A stretch of DNA of 64,000 nt from an uncultured Bacteroidota bacterium (GCA_903847205.1 CAINDA010000027.1:1-64000); one strand, 5' to 3'. Shown: positions 18,995 to 27,969, counted from the first letter of the stretch. The notes: a model not told the origin generated them from the sequence alone. Program-made: numbers and translations.

Positions 18995-20161
18995 TTATTC
19001 CTGTTTAAAATAGCTTAAGGCCGAAATATCCACAAGGTTCACATCTTTATAATAAAAGTGCAGAATGTCTTCATAGGAATATTTTAATCGTGCCATCTGC
19101 ATGGCTCCTTCCTGACAAAGCCCTACACCGTGGCCGTAACCACGTCCTGAAAATTTCACCGAATCTCCGATACGTTCAATTGAGAAATAGGTTGATTTTA
19201 ACTTAAAATCTGCTCGGATAATTTTGAGCGGAATTTTTAAATCTTTATCTGTGAAATAAACAGAGCGGCCATAGGACTGAGAAAAAGATTTGGCATTATT
19301 TAAACTGTCAACAATAGGATATTTACGTTTCAGCTGTAAGTATGCTTTCCAATCTTCAAGCGGAATCGACCGCTGCCAGCGGGCCTGGCTCTGATTCAAA
19401 CAAAAAGTGTCTTTCACAGATTTTAAATAAGTAGTTGACATGGCCCAAACATCCTGCGAATTGCAGGTTTCGCCGCCACAGTTGGAATGAAAGGCCGCTG
19501 TAATCAAATTGAGGTTATTATCCACCACCACTAATCCTTTTGTGCTGAGTACAGCTTTAACAATATTATCCTCATTCGCTCTGCTGGAATAGGCCTGGCA
19601 GTGCACATCGTCGCAGACTTCAAAGCCTTCAGAAGTATGGCGTGTGAGATGTGTTAATAAATAGGTGCGGCATAAAATTGCCTGAAGTTTATAATATTCT
19701 AAACTTGTTCCGCGCCCGGCTTCTGATTCAACAACGCCGGCGATATAGTTTTCTAAATCAACTTTGTTGATAAGCAGAAACTGTTTTTTATCAGGGCTGA
19801 GTGAAATTTCGAGATTGTTATCATACGTGCGGACCTTGCTTGCCGGGATTACAGATTTAATTTTAAATGCAGCGTACGACTCTTTTGAAACCATTTTTAA
19901 ACCTGCAAATTTTCCAAGGTCTCGCTCAAATGTTTTCAGACGGATGGAATCACCTTCAATACTCATTTGAAAAATTCCGGAAGGGTCGCAGTCACCAAGA
20001 AGCTGGCCGTCGGCATAAACGAAATAACTGCATCCTAAAGGAGAGAAAATAAATGTGCTTATTATTTTTGTAGTTAAAATCCGCACGCTTACAGTTGCTG
20101 CGTTTGAATAACAGGCAAAAAACAGAAACACTAAAAGAAGTATGATTTTATTTTTTTTCAT
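18995..20161 (-). CDS. SpoIID/LytB-domain protein, exported
   Basis: The product is 388 residues with a signal peptide (to about residue 21, SNAA). The SpoIID domain is recognised by NKVDLENYIAGVVESEAGRG, the Cys-containing stretch FHSNCGGETCNSQDVW, and the C-terminal GRGYGHGVGLCQEGAMQMA. SpoIID relatives act on peptidoglycan: lytic cleavage of glycan strands in sporulators, or enhancement of amidases. In non-sporulating Bacteroidota the role is presumably cell-wall remodelling, which is an inference. It faces recO tail to tail and follows lpxB on the same strand after 139 bp of repeat-rich DNA. Confidence 0.9.
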   Translation of the reverse strand: MKKNKIILLLVFLFFACYSNAATVSVRILTTKIISTFIFSPLGCSYFVYADGQLLGDCDPSGIFQMSIEGDSIRLKTFERDLGKFAGLKMVSKESYAAFKIKSVIPASKVRTYDNNLEISLSPDKKQFLLINKVDLENYIAGVVESEAGRGTSLEYYKLQAILCRTYLLTHLTRHTSEGFEVCDDVHCQAYSSRANEDNIVKAVLSTKGLVVVDNNLNLITAAFHSNCGGETCNSQDVWAMSTTYLKSVKDTFCLNQSQARWQRSIPLEDWKAYLQLKRKYPIVDSLNNAKSFSQSYGRSVYFTDKDLKIPLKIIRADFKLKSTYFSIERIGDSVKFSGRGYGHGVGLCQEGAMQMARLKYSYEDILHFYYKDVNLVDISALSYFKQE

Positions 20162-20230
20162 TATATAATTCTAATCAGTGCTTCTAGTTTTTGTAATTTT
20201 TAATTTAAAAATCTTATCGTTATAAATACA

Positions 20231-20291
20231 GCTTTGCGTCTTTGCGTCTTTGCGGTGATAATTTTTTCCTCTAAGGCGCCAAGACACAGAG
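20231..20291. repeat. TTTGCGTCT tandem phrase with GGCGCCAAGACACAGAG
   Basis: TTTGCGTCT occurs twice in tandem plus a partial third copy, then CTAAGGCGCCAAGACACAGAG. This text-like phrase is a familiar dispersed intergenic element in Bacteroidota. A related GCGTCTTTGC inverted pair lies at 24389-24488. Confidence 0.5.
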
Positions 20292-20300
20292 TTTAAATTG

Positions 20301-21410
20301 TTAAAGTTTGTTTTGATTTAAATATGCAATCATTAATTCAGCAGTTTTTTTTGATGCTCCTGCACCGCCTAATTTTGTTGTAAGTTCGGAGTAATCGGTA
20401 ATTATTTTTTTACGCGTTTCGGTGTTTAATAATTTATCAAGTTCTGATTTAAGATTGTTTTCGATCAATTCATTTTGAATTAATTCTTTCACTATTTCTT
20501 TATCCATTATCAGGTTAACCAATGAAATGAATTTAACTTTTACCAGCTGTTTGGCAATTGCAAATGAAATTGCACCGCCTTTATAACAGACTACTTCGGG
20601 TACACCGAACAATGCAGTTTCCAGCGTAGCAGTGCCGGAAGTAACTAATGCTGCTTCTGCTTTTTGCAATAACTGGTATGTTTGGTTATAAACAATTTTG
20701 ACATCTGCATCAGCTATAAATGTCTGATAAAATTCTTTGGTCTGCGATGGCGCACCTGCAATTATAAATGTATAATTTTTATAATACTTCTGCATGGAAA
20801 GCATCAAAGGAAGCATCACCGCAATCTCTTGTTTACGGCTGCCGGGAAGCAGGGCAATAATTGGTCTGCCTTCATCAAAAGAAAATCTGGCAGGCTGTTT
20901 AGAATAATTATCAACGGCATCCAGAAGGGGATGCCCGACAAAATCAACAGTATAATCAAAGCGCTGGTAAAACTCTTTTTCAAAAGGAAGGATCACAAAC
21001 ATTTTGTCAACCACACGTTTTATTTTATGAACGCGGGATTGTTTCCAGGCCCAGATCTGCGGTGAAATATAATAGAAAACTTTTATTCCGGCGCTTTTTG
21101 CAAACGCTGCAATGCGAAGATTAAATCCCGGATAATCCACTAAAATTAGTACGTCGGGCTTGTACTGCGAAATATCTTTTTTACAAAAATCGACATTGCG
21201 GAGAATGGTGCGAAGATTCATAAGCACTTCCGTGAAGCCCATAAACGCCAGCTCTCGGTAGTGTTTTACCAAATCAGCTCCCTGCTCTTTCATCAAATCT
21301 CCGCCCCAGCAGCGAAAAGCTGCATCCTTATCCAGAATATGCAGCTCTTTCATTAAGTTGGAGGCGTGTAAATCACCTGATGCTTCCCCGGCAATGATAT
21401 AATACTTCAT
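20301..21410 (-). CDS. lpxB: Lipid-A-disaccharide synthase
   Basis: LpxB joins UDP-diacylglucosamine to lipid X to form the lipid A disaccharide at the inner face of the cytoplasmic membrane. The 369-residue sequence opens with YYIIAGEASGDLHASNL, contains ISPQIWAWKQSRVHKIK and LLPGSRKQEI, and has VTSGTATLETALFGVPEVVCYK near the C-terminus; all are hallmarks of this glycosyltransferase. The order surE, small membrane protein, lpxB on one strand with short gaps (94 and 7 bp) suggests an operon. Confidence 0.95.
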   Translation of the reverse strand: MKYYIIAGEASGDLHASNLMKELHILDKDAAFRCWGGDLMKEQGADLVKHYRELAFMGFTEVLMNLRTILRNVDFCKKDISQYKPDVLILVDYPGFNLRIAAFAKSAGIKVFYYISPQIWAWKQSRVHKIKRVVDKMFVILPFEKEFYQRFDYTVDFVGHPLLDAVDNYSKQPARFSFDEGRPIIALLPGSRKQEIAVMLPLMLSMQKYYKNYTFIIAGAPSQTKEFYQTFIADADVKIVYNQTYQLLQKAEAALVTSGTATLETALFGVPEVVCYKGGAISFAIAKQLVKVKFISLVNLIMDKEIVKELIQNELIENNLKSELDKLLNTETRKKIITDYSELTTKLGGAGASKKTAELMIAYLNQNKL

Positions 21411-21417
21411 CAGATAA

Positions 21418-21714
21418 CTACGTGTAAAATTTCAAGAAAACAACAATGCCGGCCCATATAAATGTAGAAGCAATTACACCGCGCGTTGCTTTATATTTTT
21501 CTTTATTGATAAATAAATAGAATAGAACAAGGTTGGCCAGAACGCATAAAGTAATTACCGGCGTATATATATCGCCCAGCTGCATATAATTAATAAATTT
21601 CCGGATTGATAAAAACCGGAAGTTGATTAAATAATAGCCGACAAAAGCTATAAAGGGTGCAAACAAGCCGAATAGAGCTCCGATCAAGGTTTTATCAAAA
21701 TCAATATTTTTCAT
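21418..21714 (-). CDS. Small membrane protein between surE and lpxB
   Basis: A 98-residue protein with three predicted membrane helices: IGALFGLFAPFIAFVGYYLI, YTPVITLCVLANLVLFYLFI and GVIASTFIWAGIVVFLKFY. No named family recognised. It ends 7 bp before lpxB starts, so it is probably translated from the same message and may be linked to lipid A or envelope work by position only. Confidence 0.7.
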   Translation of the reverse strand: MKNIDFDKTLIGALFGLFAPFIAFVGYYLINFRFLSIRKFINYMQLGDIYTPVITLCVLANLVLFYLFINKEKYKATRGVIASTFIWAGIVVFLKFYT

Positions 21715-21718
21715 TTAC

Positions 21719-21751
21719 TGCGAATTACGAATTTTATCGAATTACGAATCT
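21719..21751. repeat. GAATTACGAAT direct repeat phrase
   Basis: GCGAATTACGAATTTT is followed at once by ATCGAATTACGAATCTG, a short direct repeat in the surE downstream gap, followed by the near-repeat GCCTGTTGCCTG at about 21790. Another of the text-like intergenic phrases in the window. Confidence 0.4.
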
Positions 21752-21808
21752 GTGTTTTAAATTGTCTGCTTTTGCTTAATAGCTAATTGCCTGTTGCCTG
21801 TTTTTTTT

Positions 21809-22582
21809 CTACAATTTCCATCCTGTTAACCCTTTTATTGCAGCATGTGCAGTCATATCAAATTGAGTAGGAACAACCGATACATAATTATTTTCCAATG
21901 CCCAGATATCAGTATCTTTTTCGCCGGCATCAAAATTCTCGAATTTGCCTGTGAGCCAGTAATACGGTTGTCCGCTTGGATCGAAGCGTTTATCGAATTC
22001 TTCAATCCAGTTGGCTTTTGCCTGACGGCATATTTTTATTCCTTTTATTAATTCTGATTTCAGCTTTGGAATATTCACATTCAAACAGACACTGCGTGGC
22101 AGACCGCTCGTTAATACTTTCTGCGCAATGGTTTTAACAATTTTTTTTGCAGCAGTAAAATCTGCATTTATCGAGGTATCAGAAAGTGAAAAACCAATTG
22201 ATGGAATTCCTTCAATTGCTCCTTCTACTGCTGCCGACATTGTTCCTGAATAAATTACATTGATGGATGAATTGGTTCCATGGTTAATACCTGACACGCA
22301 TAAATCGGGTTTGCGGTGGGTAATTATATTAACTGCAAATTTTACACAGTCAACAGGGGTGCCGGTACAGCCGTATTCTTCTTTTACATTATATATTTTA
22401 GATTTATGAATACGCAATGTTGAATTAATTGTAATTGCATGTCCCATCCCTGACTGTGCTTTATCAGGAGCCACTACCACCACATCTCCTAAGGTTTTCA
22501 TTACTTCAATCAATGCGGCGATGCCTGGTGCGGCAATGCCGTCGTCATTGGTTACTAAGATAAGCGGTTTACTTTTTTTCAT
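21809..22582 (-). CDS. surE: 5'/3'-nucleotidase SurE
   Basis: SurE is a metal-dependent nucleotidase and exopolyphosphatase linked to stationary-phase survival. From the ATG at 22580-22582 the protein is 257 residues and starts MKKSKPLILVTNDDGIAAPG with the metal-binding NDDG motif at once. GINHGTNSSINVIYSGTMSAAVEGA is the second signature. A longer frame to 22642 is rejected because it would start upstream of a good promoter box and cross the 22605-22624 palindrome. Head gene of the surE-lpxB unit. Confidence 0.95.
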   Translation of the reverse strand: MKKSKPLILVTNDDGIAAPGIAALIEVMKTLGDVVVVAPDKAQSGMGHAITINSTLRIHKSKIYNVKEEYGCTGTPVDCVKFAVNIITHRKPDLCVSGINHGTNSSINVIYSGTMSAAVEGAIEGIPSIGFSLSDTSINADFTAAKKIVKTIAQKVLTSGLPRSVCLNVNIPKLKSELIKGIKICRQAKANWIEEFDKRFDPSGQPYYWLTGKFENFDAGEKDTDIWALENNYVSVVPTQFDMTAHAAIKGLTGWKL

Positions 22583-22604
22583 CAAAACAAAAATACTCAT
22601 TATA

Positions 22605-22635
22605 AATCCCGCATATGCGGGATTGACCAAAAATA
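22605..22635 (-). promoter_or_regulatory. surE promoter box and 20-bp perfect palindrome
   Basis: CAAAAATA at 22628-22635 is TATTTTTG on the surE strand, a -7 box. Directly downstream, at 22605-22624, lies the exact palindrome AATCCCGCATATGCGGGATT, covering the expected transcription start and ending 22 nt before the ATG. It could be an operator or a 5' leader hairpin. Confidence 0.5.
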
Positions 22636-22752
22636 CATCCACATTTAATTGTTGATAAAATATCTGGAAGGATTAGTTCTTACTCGAGTTATTTGAGGAA
22701 GGGCGGGGGAGGAGGAGGGATAAATTCAATTTATTTTAAACCCCACCCTGAC

Positions 22753-24333
22753 CTAATGATCCGAAACAATTTTTGCTTTAGCGCCTTTTTTATAACGGAT
22801 CAAAAATACAACCGGAATACAAATTAGTATTGCAATGCCGACTGTGAAAAACCCCTGAGTATAGCTGACCATTGCCTGCTGCTTATACAGCATGCCTTCA
22901 ATAGTTTTATAGGCAAGAGATTCTGCATCACCTGAGGAATAACCTTTCGAAATAAAATTTTGGGTAAGTGCCGATATCCTTTCTGCCGCTAAACTGCTGT
23001 ATTCGCTGATATATCCAAGCATACTTCCCCGTACATCAGCATTTTTATGGGATAAAAAAACATTTATTAAAGCAATGCCCACTGCGCCGCCCAGCTGACG
23101 AATCATATTTGCCAAACCTATTGCCTGGGCTAAATCTTTTCCGCGAAGGCCTGCCACAGCTAATGACAATATCGGCGACATCATAAATGCCAGCCCTATG
23201 CCGCGAAGGACAAAGGGGAAATAAAAATTATTTGCACTTGAATCAGGCGAGGCAAAAGAAAGCATCATTAAAAAAATAAAAGTTATGCCTATACCGATAA
23301 TAATTATTGTTTTAGGATTAGAGCCTTTCCCTAAAAGTTTGGCAACCATCGGCATTGCAAAGGCTGAACACAAAGCGCTCGGAATCATAAATATGCCGGT
23401 ATCAGTGGCTGTCCACCCCAGGGATATCTGGGCGAACAAAGGAAAAATAAAAACAGTGCCGAAGAGCAGGAAACCCAGCATAAAATTCATGATGCTTCCC
23501 ATTGCAAGGTTATAATTTTTATAAAGTCGGATATTTACTGCAGGGTAATCAATGGATAATTCCCTGTAAATAAAGGCAATCAACCCAACTAAAGCAGTAA
23601 TTGAAAACACAATAATGTCATTACTTTCGAACCAATCTTCGGAGGTGCCTTCTTCCAAAACATATTGCAGTGAACCAATAGCAATAATTAAAAAAAGAAT
23701 TCCCCACCAGTCAATTTTCCTCGGCTTTTTTGCGCCTATCATGTCGGTCACAAAGGTCCATGACAAGATAGAAGCCACAATACCGATAGGAATATTTATA
23801 AAGAAAATCCAGTGCCATGAAAAATTATCGGTGATATAGCCTCCCAGCGCCGGACCAAAGGTTGGTCCCATAATTATTCCCATTCCGAAAATAGCACTTG
23901 CTGTACTTATTTTCTCAGGAGGAAATGCGCCGATAATAATAGACTGCCCTGTAGATAATAAACCGCCGCCGCCTAAGCCCTGCACAAAGCGCCAAAACAC
24001 CAATGTCCATAAATTAGTGGACAAGCCGCACATCAGTGATGAAAAAGTAAATATGAGAACTGATGCAGTGAAATATGTTTTTCTTCCGAACAAATCGGAC
24101 AACATGCTTGTGAGCGGAATAATAATAACATTTGAAATCGCGTAGGCTGTTATAACCCATGCAATCTCTGTTGTTGTGGCGCCGATGTTACCGCTTATTT
24201 CGCGTAATGAAACATTTACAACTGTGGTATCAATCAATTCTAAAATGGCACAGCTGATGGCCGTAATAATTAAAATCCATTTTTCTGCACCTGTCGGGTA
24301 AACAATAGGCGGATGAAGTGCTTGGTTTTTCAA
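22753..24333 (-). CDS. emrB: DHA2-family drug efflux MFS transporter (EmrB/QacA type)
   Basis: This 526-residue protein has about 14 membrane segments. It carries the DHA2 motifs LELIDTTVVNVSLREISG (motif D1 region), DLFGRKTYFTAS (motif A) and GPTFGPALGGYI (motif C of antiporters). The pump exports hydrophobic drugs through an EmrA-like adaptor and TolC. The start is TTG at 24331-24333, since the frame has a stop shortly upstream and no suitable ATG. The gap to the adaptor gene is 171 bp, larger than the other gaps in the operon and filled by an inverted-repeat phrase. Confidence 0.92.
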   Translation of the reverse strand: MKNQALHPPIVYPTGAEKWILIITAISCAILELIDTTVVNVSLREISGNIGATTTEIAWVITAYAISNVIIIPLTSMLSDLFGRKTYFTASVLIFTFSSLMCGLSTNLWTLVFWRFVQGLGGGGLLSTGQSIIIGAFPPEKISTASAIFGMGIIMGPTFGPALGGYITDNFSWHWIFFINIPIGIVASILSWTFVTDMIGAKKPRKIDWWGILFLIIAIGSLQYVLEEGTSEDWFESNDIIVFSITALVGLIAFIYRELSIDYPAVNIRLYKNYNLAMGSIMNFMLGFLLFGTVFIFPLFAQISLGWTATDTGIFMIPSALCSAFAMPMVAKLLGKGSNPKTIIIIGIGITFIFLMMLSFASPDSSANNFYFPFVLRGIGLAFMMSPILSLAVAGLRGKDLAQAIGLANMIRQLGGAVGIALINVFLSHKNADVRGSMLGYISEYSSLAAERISALTQNFISKGYSSGDAESLAYKTIEGMLYKQQAMVSYTQGFFTVGIAILICIPVVFLIRYKKGAKAKIVSDH

Positions 24334-24388
24334 GATTATTGATTAAAAAAGATATAATTTATAAAATATAATGTTTTGTTTTCGGCTC

Positions 24389-24488
24389 GCAAAGACGCCC
24401 AATTTTTTTTCATTTTCACATAACGAACTTCTGTTTTTGTCAAGTAAAGAAACAAAGTTTAACGTTTGTTTTTTATTAGCGTCTTTGC
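24389..24488. repeat. GCAAAGACGC inverted pair inside the efflux operon
   Basis: GCAAAGACGC at 24389-24398 is complemented by GCGTCTTTGC at 24479-24488 in the gap between the adaptor and pump genes. The same word is part of the phrase at 20231. It may be a small fold-back element that entered the operon. Confidence 0.5.
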
Positions 24489-24504
24489 CCCTTTGCGCGA
24501 CATT

Positions 24505-25605
24505 TTACTTGACGCTTACTTCAACAAATGCGCTTAATCCGGGAAATAAAATATCTATTTTATCTTTTGGATAGTCTGTGATATTGATCCTCAGCGGGAC
24601 GCGCTGTGTTACTTTAATAAAATTTCCCGTAGCATTATCAGGCGGAAGCAAAGAAAATTTAGCACCTGTGGCACCTACAAATGATTCTACAACGCCTTTT
24701 AAGTGGATATCAGGGTATGCATCTAATTTAATTTCTGCCTCCTGTCCGGGTTTTAATTTTTTAAGCTGTGTTTCTTTAAAATTGGCAGTTATCCATAAAT
24801 GTTCATTGTCAATAACTGAGCATAATGGCTGGCCGATTGTTATGTACTGCCCTTCATCAACACCTCGTTTTGCCACAATGCCATCGGAAGGAGCGGTGAC
24901 AGATGCGTATCCCAGCTGTGTCTGCGCTAATATTAATTCAGCTTCGCGCTGCTTTACCAATGCCTGAGATAATGTAATCAGTGCCTGCTGCGCTTCTGCC
25001 TGTGAGTGTATTCCCTGCGACTGTGCGGCCGAAGATTTATATTGATTTACGGAACCAGTATACTGTGCTGATGCCATATCAAATTCAGCTTTCGCAGCTT
25101 CGTACTGCACTAATGTGGCAGCTTTTGCCTTAAACATTTTCTCCATCCTGTTAAAATCATCTTCGGCTTTTTTTAACCTGGCCTTGGCTGAATTGCTGGT
25201 TTGAGATGATGCTTCAGATGAAAGCACAGCAGCATCAGCATTTTGACTTGTTGCAGCAGCATTATTTTTTACTGAGAGCAGATTTGCCTTCGCATTTTCC
25301 AACGCTGCTTCGGCCTGTGCTGTTCTGGTTTTTAAATCAGTATCATCAATGGTGATAAGCACCTGTCCTTTTTTTACATGTTCATTATCTTTAAAATGAA
25401 TTGTTTTAACGTAGCCGGTAACACTTGCCCTTATCGGAACAATATCAGCGTCAAGCTGTGCATTATCAGTAGATTCAAACCCTGCAGCTTTAATCCAGTA
25501 TAAAATGGAAGCAATTAAAACTACTGAAAGCACTCCGGCAATAATTGCTATTCGTTTTGATTTGTTTTTTTTAGGTACTTCTTTTTCTGTGTCCTTTGTT
25601 TTCAT
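24505..25605 (-). CDS. emrA: HlyD/EmrA-family periplasmic adaptor
   Basis: A 366-residue membrane-fusion protein: one N-terminal membrane anchor (IAIIAGVLSVVLIASILYWI), a lipoyl/barrel-sandwich half (ADIVPIRASVTGYVKTIHFKDNEHVKKGQVL), a long alpha hairpin rich in Ala and Gln (about residues 100-215), the second sandwich half (GYASVTAPSDGIVAKRGVDEGQYI) and a C-terminal beta-barrel. It bridges the inner-membrane pump and TolC. It starts 10 bp after the TolC-like gene ends, so the two are co-transcribed. Confidence 0.93.
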   Translation of the reverse strand: MKTKDTEKEVPKKNKSKRIAIIAGVLSVVLIASILYWIKAAGFESTDNAQLDADIVPIRASVTGYVKTIHFKDNEHVKKGQVLITIDDTDLKTRTAQAEAALENAKANLLSVKNNAAATSQNADAAVLSSEASSQTSNSAKARLKKAEDDFNRMEKMFKAKAATLVQYEAAKAEFDMASAQYTGSVNQYKSSAAQSQGIHSQAEAQQALITLSQALVKQREAELILAQTQLGYASVTAPSDGIVAKRGVDEGQYITIGQPLCSVIDNEHLWITANFKETQLKKLKPGQEAEIKLDAYPDIHLKGVVESFVGATGAKFSLLPPDNATGNFIKVTQRVPLRINITDYPKDKIDILFPGLSAFVEVSVK

Positions 25606-25614
25606 TTTTTTGTT

Positions 25615-26862
25615 TTAAAAATTATTAATTCCTTTAGAAGTATTATAGCTGGTAATCATATTCATAAGTTTTATCTCATGAATCTTTTGATTTAATAAGG
25701 CCTGCATTTCTGCATTGAGCTCAGTTAAATAATCAGTAGAAGTTATACTTCCGTTTTCAAGCTGTAATCCAGCTGTAAGTTTAATGTTATGGCGCTTTTC
25801 GATAATAAGTTTATCTTTTTCAATAATATTTTTTAATGAATTAATCTGCGCAGACTGTGTTGCAAGCTGTGTTTTTAAATTAAATTCAAATACTTCTTTT
25901 TGAACATCTATCATCTTCCTGCTGATGCTTAGATTCTGCTTTTCATTTGAAATGGAATATAAACTGCTGATATTCCATTTTAAACTTACTCCGGCTTCAC
26001 CGAAGAAACGTACGTTCTGATTCAGGAAATTATATCCGGGCCGTCCGTAATTTTCATCGCCGAAAACTGAAAGTTTAGGCACGGAAATTTTGGAAGTCAA
26101 TTTATAACGTGCTTCCACTAAATCTTTCTGAGTACTGAATAGTTTTTCTTCAGGGCGGAGAATATCGTTTCCGGAAGCTGTTGAAATTACCGGCTGAATT
26201 GGTAAAACAGTGCTGTCTGTAATTGTTTTATTAATGAACATAGCAAGAGATTGATATAATGCATCAATGTTATCTTTTGTTTCAATAACCGATTGATCTG
26301 TCTTTAATTCTTCCGCTTCAAGTTCATCTAAATTGCTTTGCAGTATCATCCCATTTTGGAGGGATGAAGCAAGTACTGATTTTTTGTTATCAATATCGTT
26401 TTTGTAGATATTTAATGTTTTTAAATTTTCGCGGCTTAATAAAATATTGCTGTATAATTGATTAACCCTGTCAATGAGTTTATATAATTCCACTTCGTTT
26501 TTGGCTGTTTCGTTAGCTGCATTTAAAGCCTCAATATTTTTTTGCTGTTTAATCTGCCCGCCGTCAAAGAGCATCTGCTCTATGCTCAAAGAGCCGACAT
26601 AACTATCCTTAGGGAAAGAAGTTCCTAAAAACGAAATTGCTTCTGACTGGTAAACCGCCTTGGAACTAAAGGAAGTATGAGGAAGCCAGTTTTTATTTGC
26701 TTCGGCAGAATTATTTTTACTTACCTGTTCAATTAAGTTGTTCTGTTTTATTAATGGGTAATTTCTTTTAGCCATTTGAATGCAGGAATCGAGCGTTATG
26801 ATGCTCTTTTGACTAAAAACTGCGCTGGAAACAAATAGTAATAGTAAGGTTAATCGTTTCAT
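25615..26862 (-). CDS. TolC-family outer-membrane efflux protein
   Basis: A 415-residue exported protein (signal peptide to about residue 17, VFSQ) with the two-fold repeat of long helices and short strands of the TolC family, e.g. LDSCIQMAKRNYPLIKQNNLIEQVSKNN at the start and LTAGLQLENGSITSTDYLTELNAEMQ near the end. It forms the outer-membrane channel of the tripartite pump. It is 62 bp downstream of the tetR gene and 9 bp upstream of the adaptor gene. Confidence 0.92.
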   Translation of the reverse strand: MKRLTLLLLFVSSAVFSQKSIITLDSCIQMAKRNYPLIKQNNLIEQVSKNNSAEANKNWLPHTSFSSKAVYQSEAISFLGTSFPKDSYVGSLSIEQMLFDGGQIKQQKNIEALNAANETAKNEVELYKLIDRVNQLYSNILLSRENLKTLNIYKNDIDNKKSVLASSLQNGMILQSNLDELEAEELKTDQSVIETKDNIDALYQSLAMFINKTITDSTVLPIQPVISTASGNDILRPEEKLFSTQKDLVEARYKLTSKISVPKLSVFGDENYGRPGYNFLNQNVRFFGEAGVSLKWNISSLYSISNEKQNLSISRKMIDVQKEVFEFNLKTQLATQSAQINSLKNIIEKDKLIIEKRHNIKLTAGLQLENGSITSTDYLTELNAEMQALLNQKIHEIKLMNMITSYNTSKGINNF

Positions 26863-26924
26863 TGTATGATTTTATTTCTTTATTAAACCCTTTCAGGGGG
26901 CACTTAAAATAAGATGATTTTATA

Positions 26925-27539
26925 TTATTTACTCAGCGTGTTTTCAACAAATGTTTTCACGGATTGTTTTAATTTATTTGAATTAAAATCATTCCAGTCT
27001 TTGTGATTAACTTTCAAAACATGCTTAAACAAGGGTGATGCGAGAAACGGGTAAGAACATAATGATTGAAGATTAATTAAAAACATTGAAGTATCAATTT
27101 TTTTTATTTCTCCTTTTGCCACTCCGTCCTCTAATATATTTATAAGGCTTGTTCCCTTTTTGTTTTTTGCAACACTTACTTTCTCCTTAAATATTTCAGG
27201 GTTGATGCTGATTTCCTTAATTATAAACATCGACATCTGAGGGTATTCGGCATAGAAATCGATAATGTTGTCGATATATTTAAAAACCCTTTGTTTGATG
27301 GGTAATGATGAATCAGACAGAACATCCATCTGCTGAAAATACTTTACCAAAGCACCCTCAAAAATTTTATCGAACAGCTTTTCTTTGCTTCTGAAATAAT
27401 AATGGAGCAATGCCTTATTAATTCCTGCAGTATCAGCAATATCCTGCATCCTTGCGCCGTACAAACCGTATTTCATAAATACTTCTTTTGCTGCTTCAAG
27501 TATTTTGTCTTCAGTTGGCTGCGCTTTTAATTTCGACAT
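26925..27539 (-). CDS. TetR/AcrR-family repressor of the efflux operon
   Basis: The 204-residue product has an N-terminal TetR helix-turn-helix (EDKILEAAKEVFMKYGLYGARMQDIADTAGINKALLHYYFRSKEKLFDKIF) and a helical ligand-binding domain. It is the first gene of the tetR-tolC-emrA-emrB run. A 20-bp operator-like palindrome lies 11 bp upstream of its ATG and directly downstream of a -7 box, so autoregulation plus control of the whole operon is the likely scheme. The inducer is unknown. Confidence 0.93.
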   Translation of the reverse strand: MSKLKAQPTEDKILEAAKEVFMKYGLYGARMQDIADTAGINKALLHYYFRSKEKLFDKIFEGALVKYFQQMDVLSDSSLPIKQRVFKYIDNIIDFYAEYPQMSMFIIKEISINPEIFKEKVSVAKNKKGTSLINILEDGVAKGEIKKIDTSMFLINLQSLCSYPFLASPLFKHVLKVNHKDWNDFNSNKLKQSVKTFVENTLSK

Positions 27540-27549
27540 TGATTATACA

Positions 27550-27578
27550 GTTTAACCATTTGGTTAAACACAAAAGTA
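27550..27578 (-). promoter_or_regulatory. tetR promoter box with operator palindrome
   Basis: CAAAAGTA (27571-27578) is TACTTTTG on the operon strand, a -7 box. Immediately downstream is GTTTAACCATTTGGTTAAAC (27550-27569), a perfect palindrome with 9-bp arms and a TT centre, covering the expected start point. Size, symmetry and position fit a TetR operator. Confidence 0.75.
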
Positions 27579-27768
27579 AATAAAAAATCAACACAAAAAA
27601 ATATATTTGAAAATAGGTGGGGGCGTGTCGGCTAAAATTATGCGTATTGCAGGTAAAATAACACCTGCAAGGGAAGCGTTTATGCAACACCTGCAAGGAC
27701 GGAAATTAAGCGTGGGCAGGATGCTATTCATATCGGGGATTACAAATCCTGCTAATATTAGACTGTGA

Positions 27769-27969
27769 GAACAAATCCCAGCCAGCGTGGGGCAGGAAGG
27801 GGGGCATGCAATTAGCGCATCCGGCGTTTACCAAGCTGTTGAAGCATATCTGCAGTTAACCGACAGAGCAGGCAAAAATCAAATACAGCAAGGTGCAAAT
27901 GTTGGGCTTATACAAAGTATCAGCGGAACGGCCTCCACCGCAATAACTCATGTGCTGGAAAGGATGTAG
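27769..27969 (+). pseudogene. C-terminal remnant of a thiolase (acetyl-CoA acetyltransferase)
   Basis: The open stretch reads EGGHAISASGVYQAVEAYLQLTDRAG and ends ISGTASTAITHVLERM. This matches the end of SCP2-like thiolases, where GHPxxASG carries a catalytic His and the GGTGSTAITHVLE-like end is conserved. The frame is closed by a TGA at 27766 and no longer thiolase sequence was found upstream on this strand. Two substitutions in the tail (ISGTAST for the usual IGGTGST) also suggest decay. About 60 residues survive of the usual 390. Confidence 0.6.
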
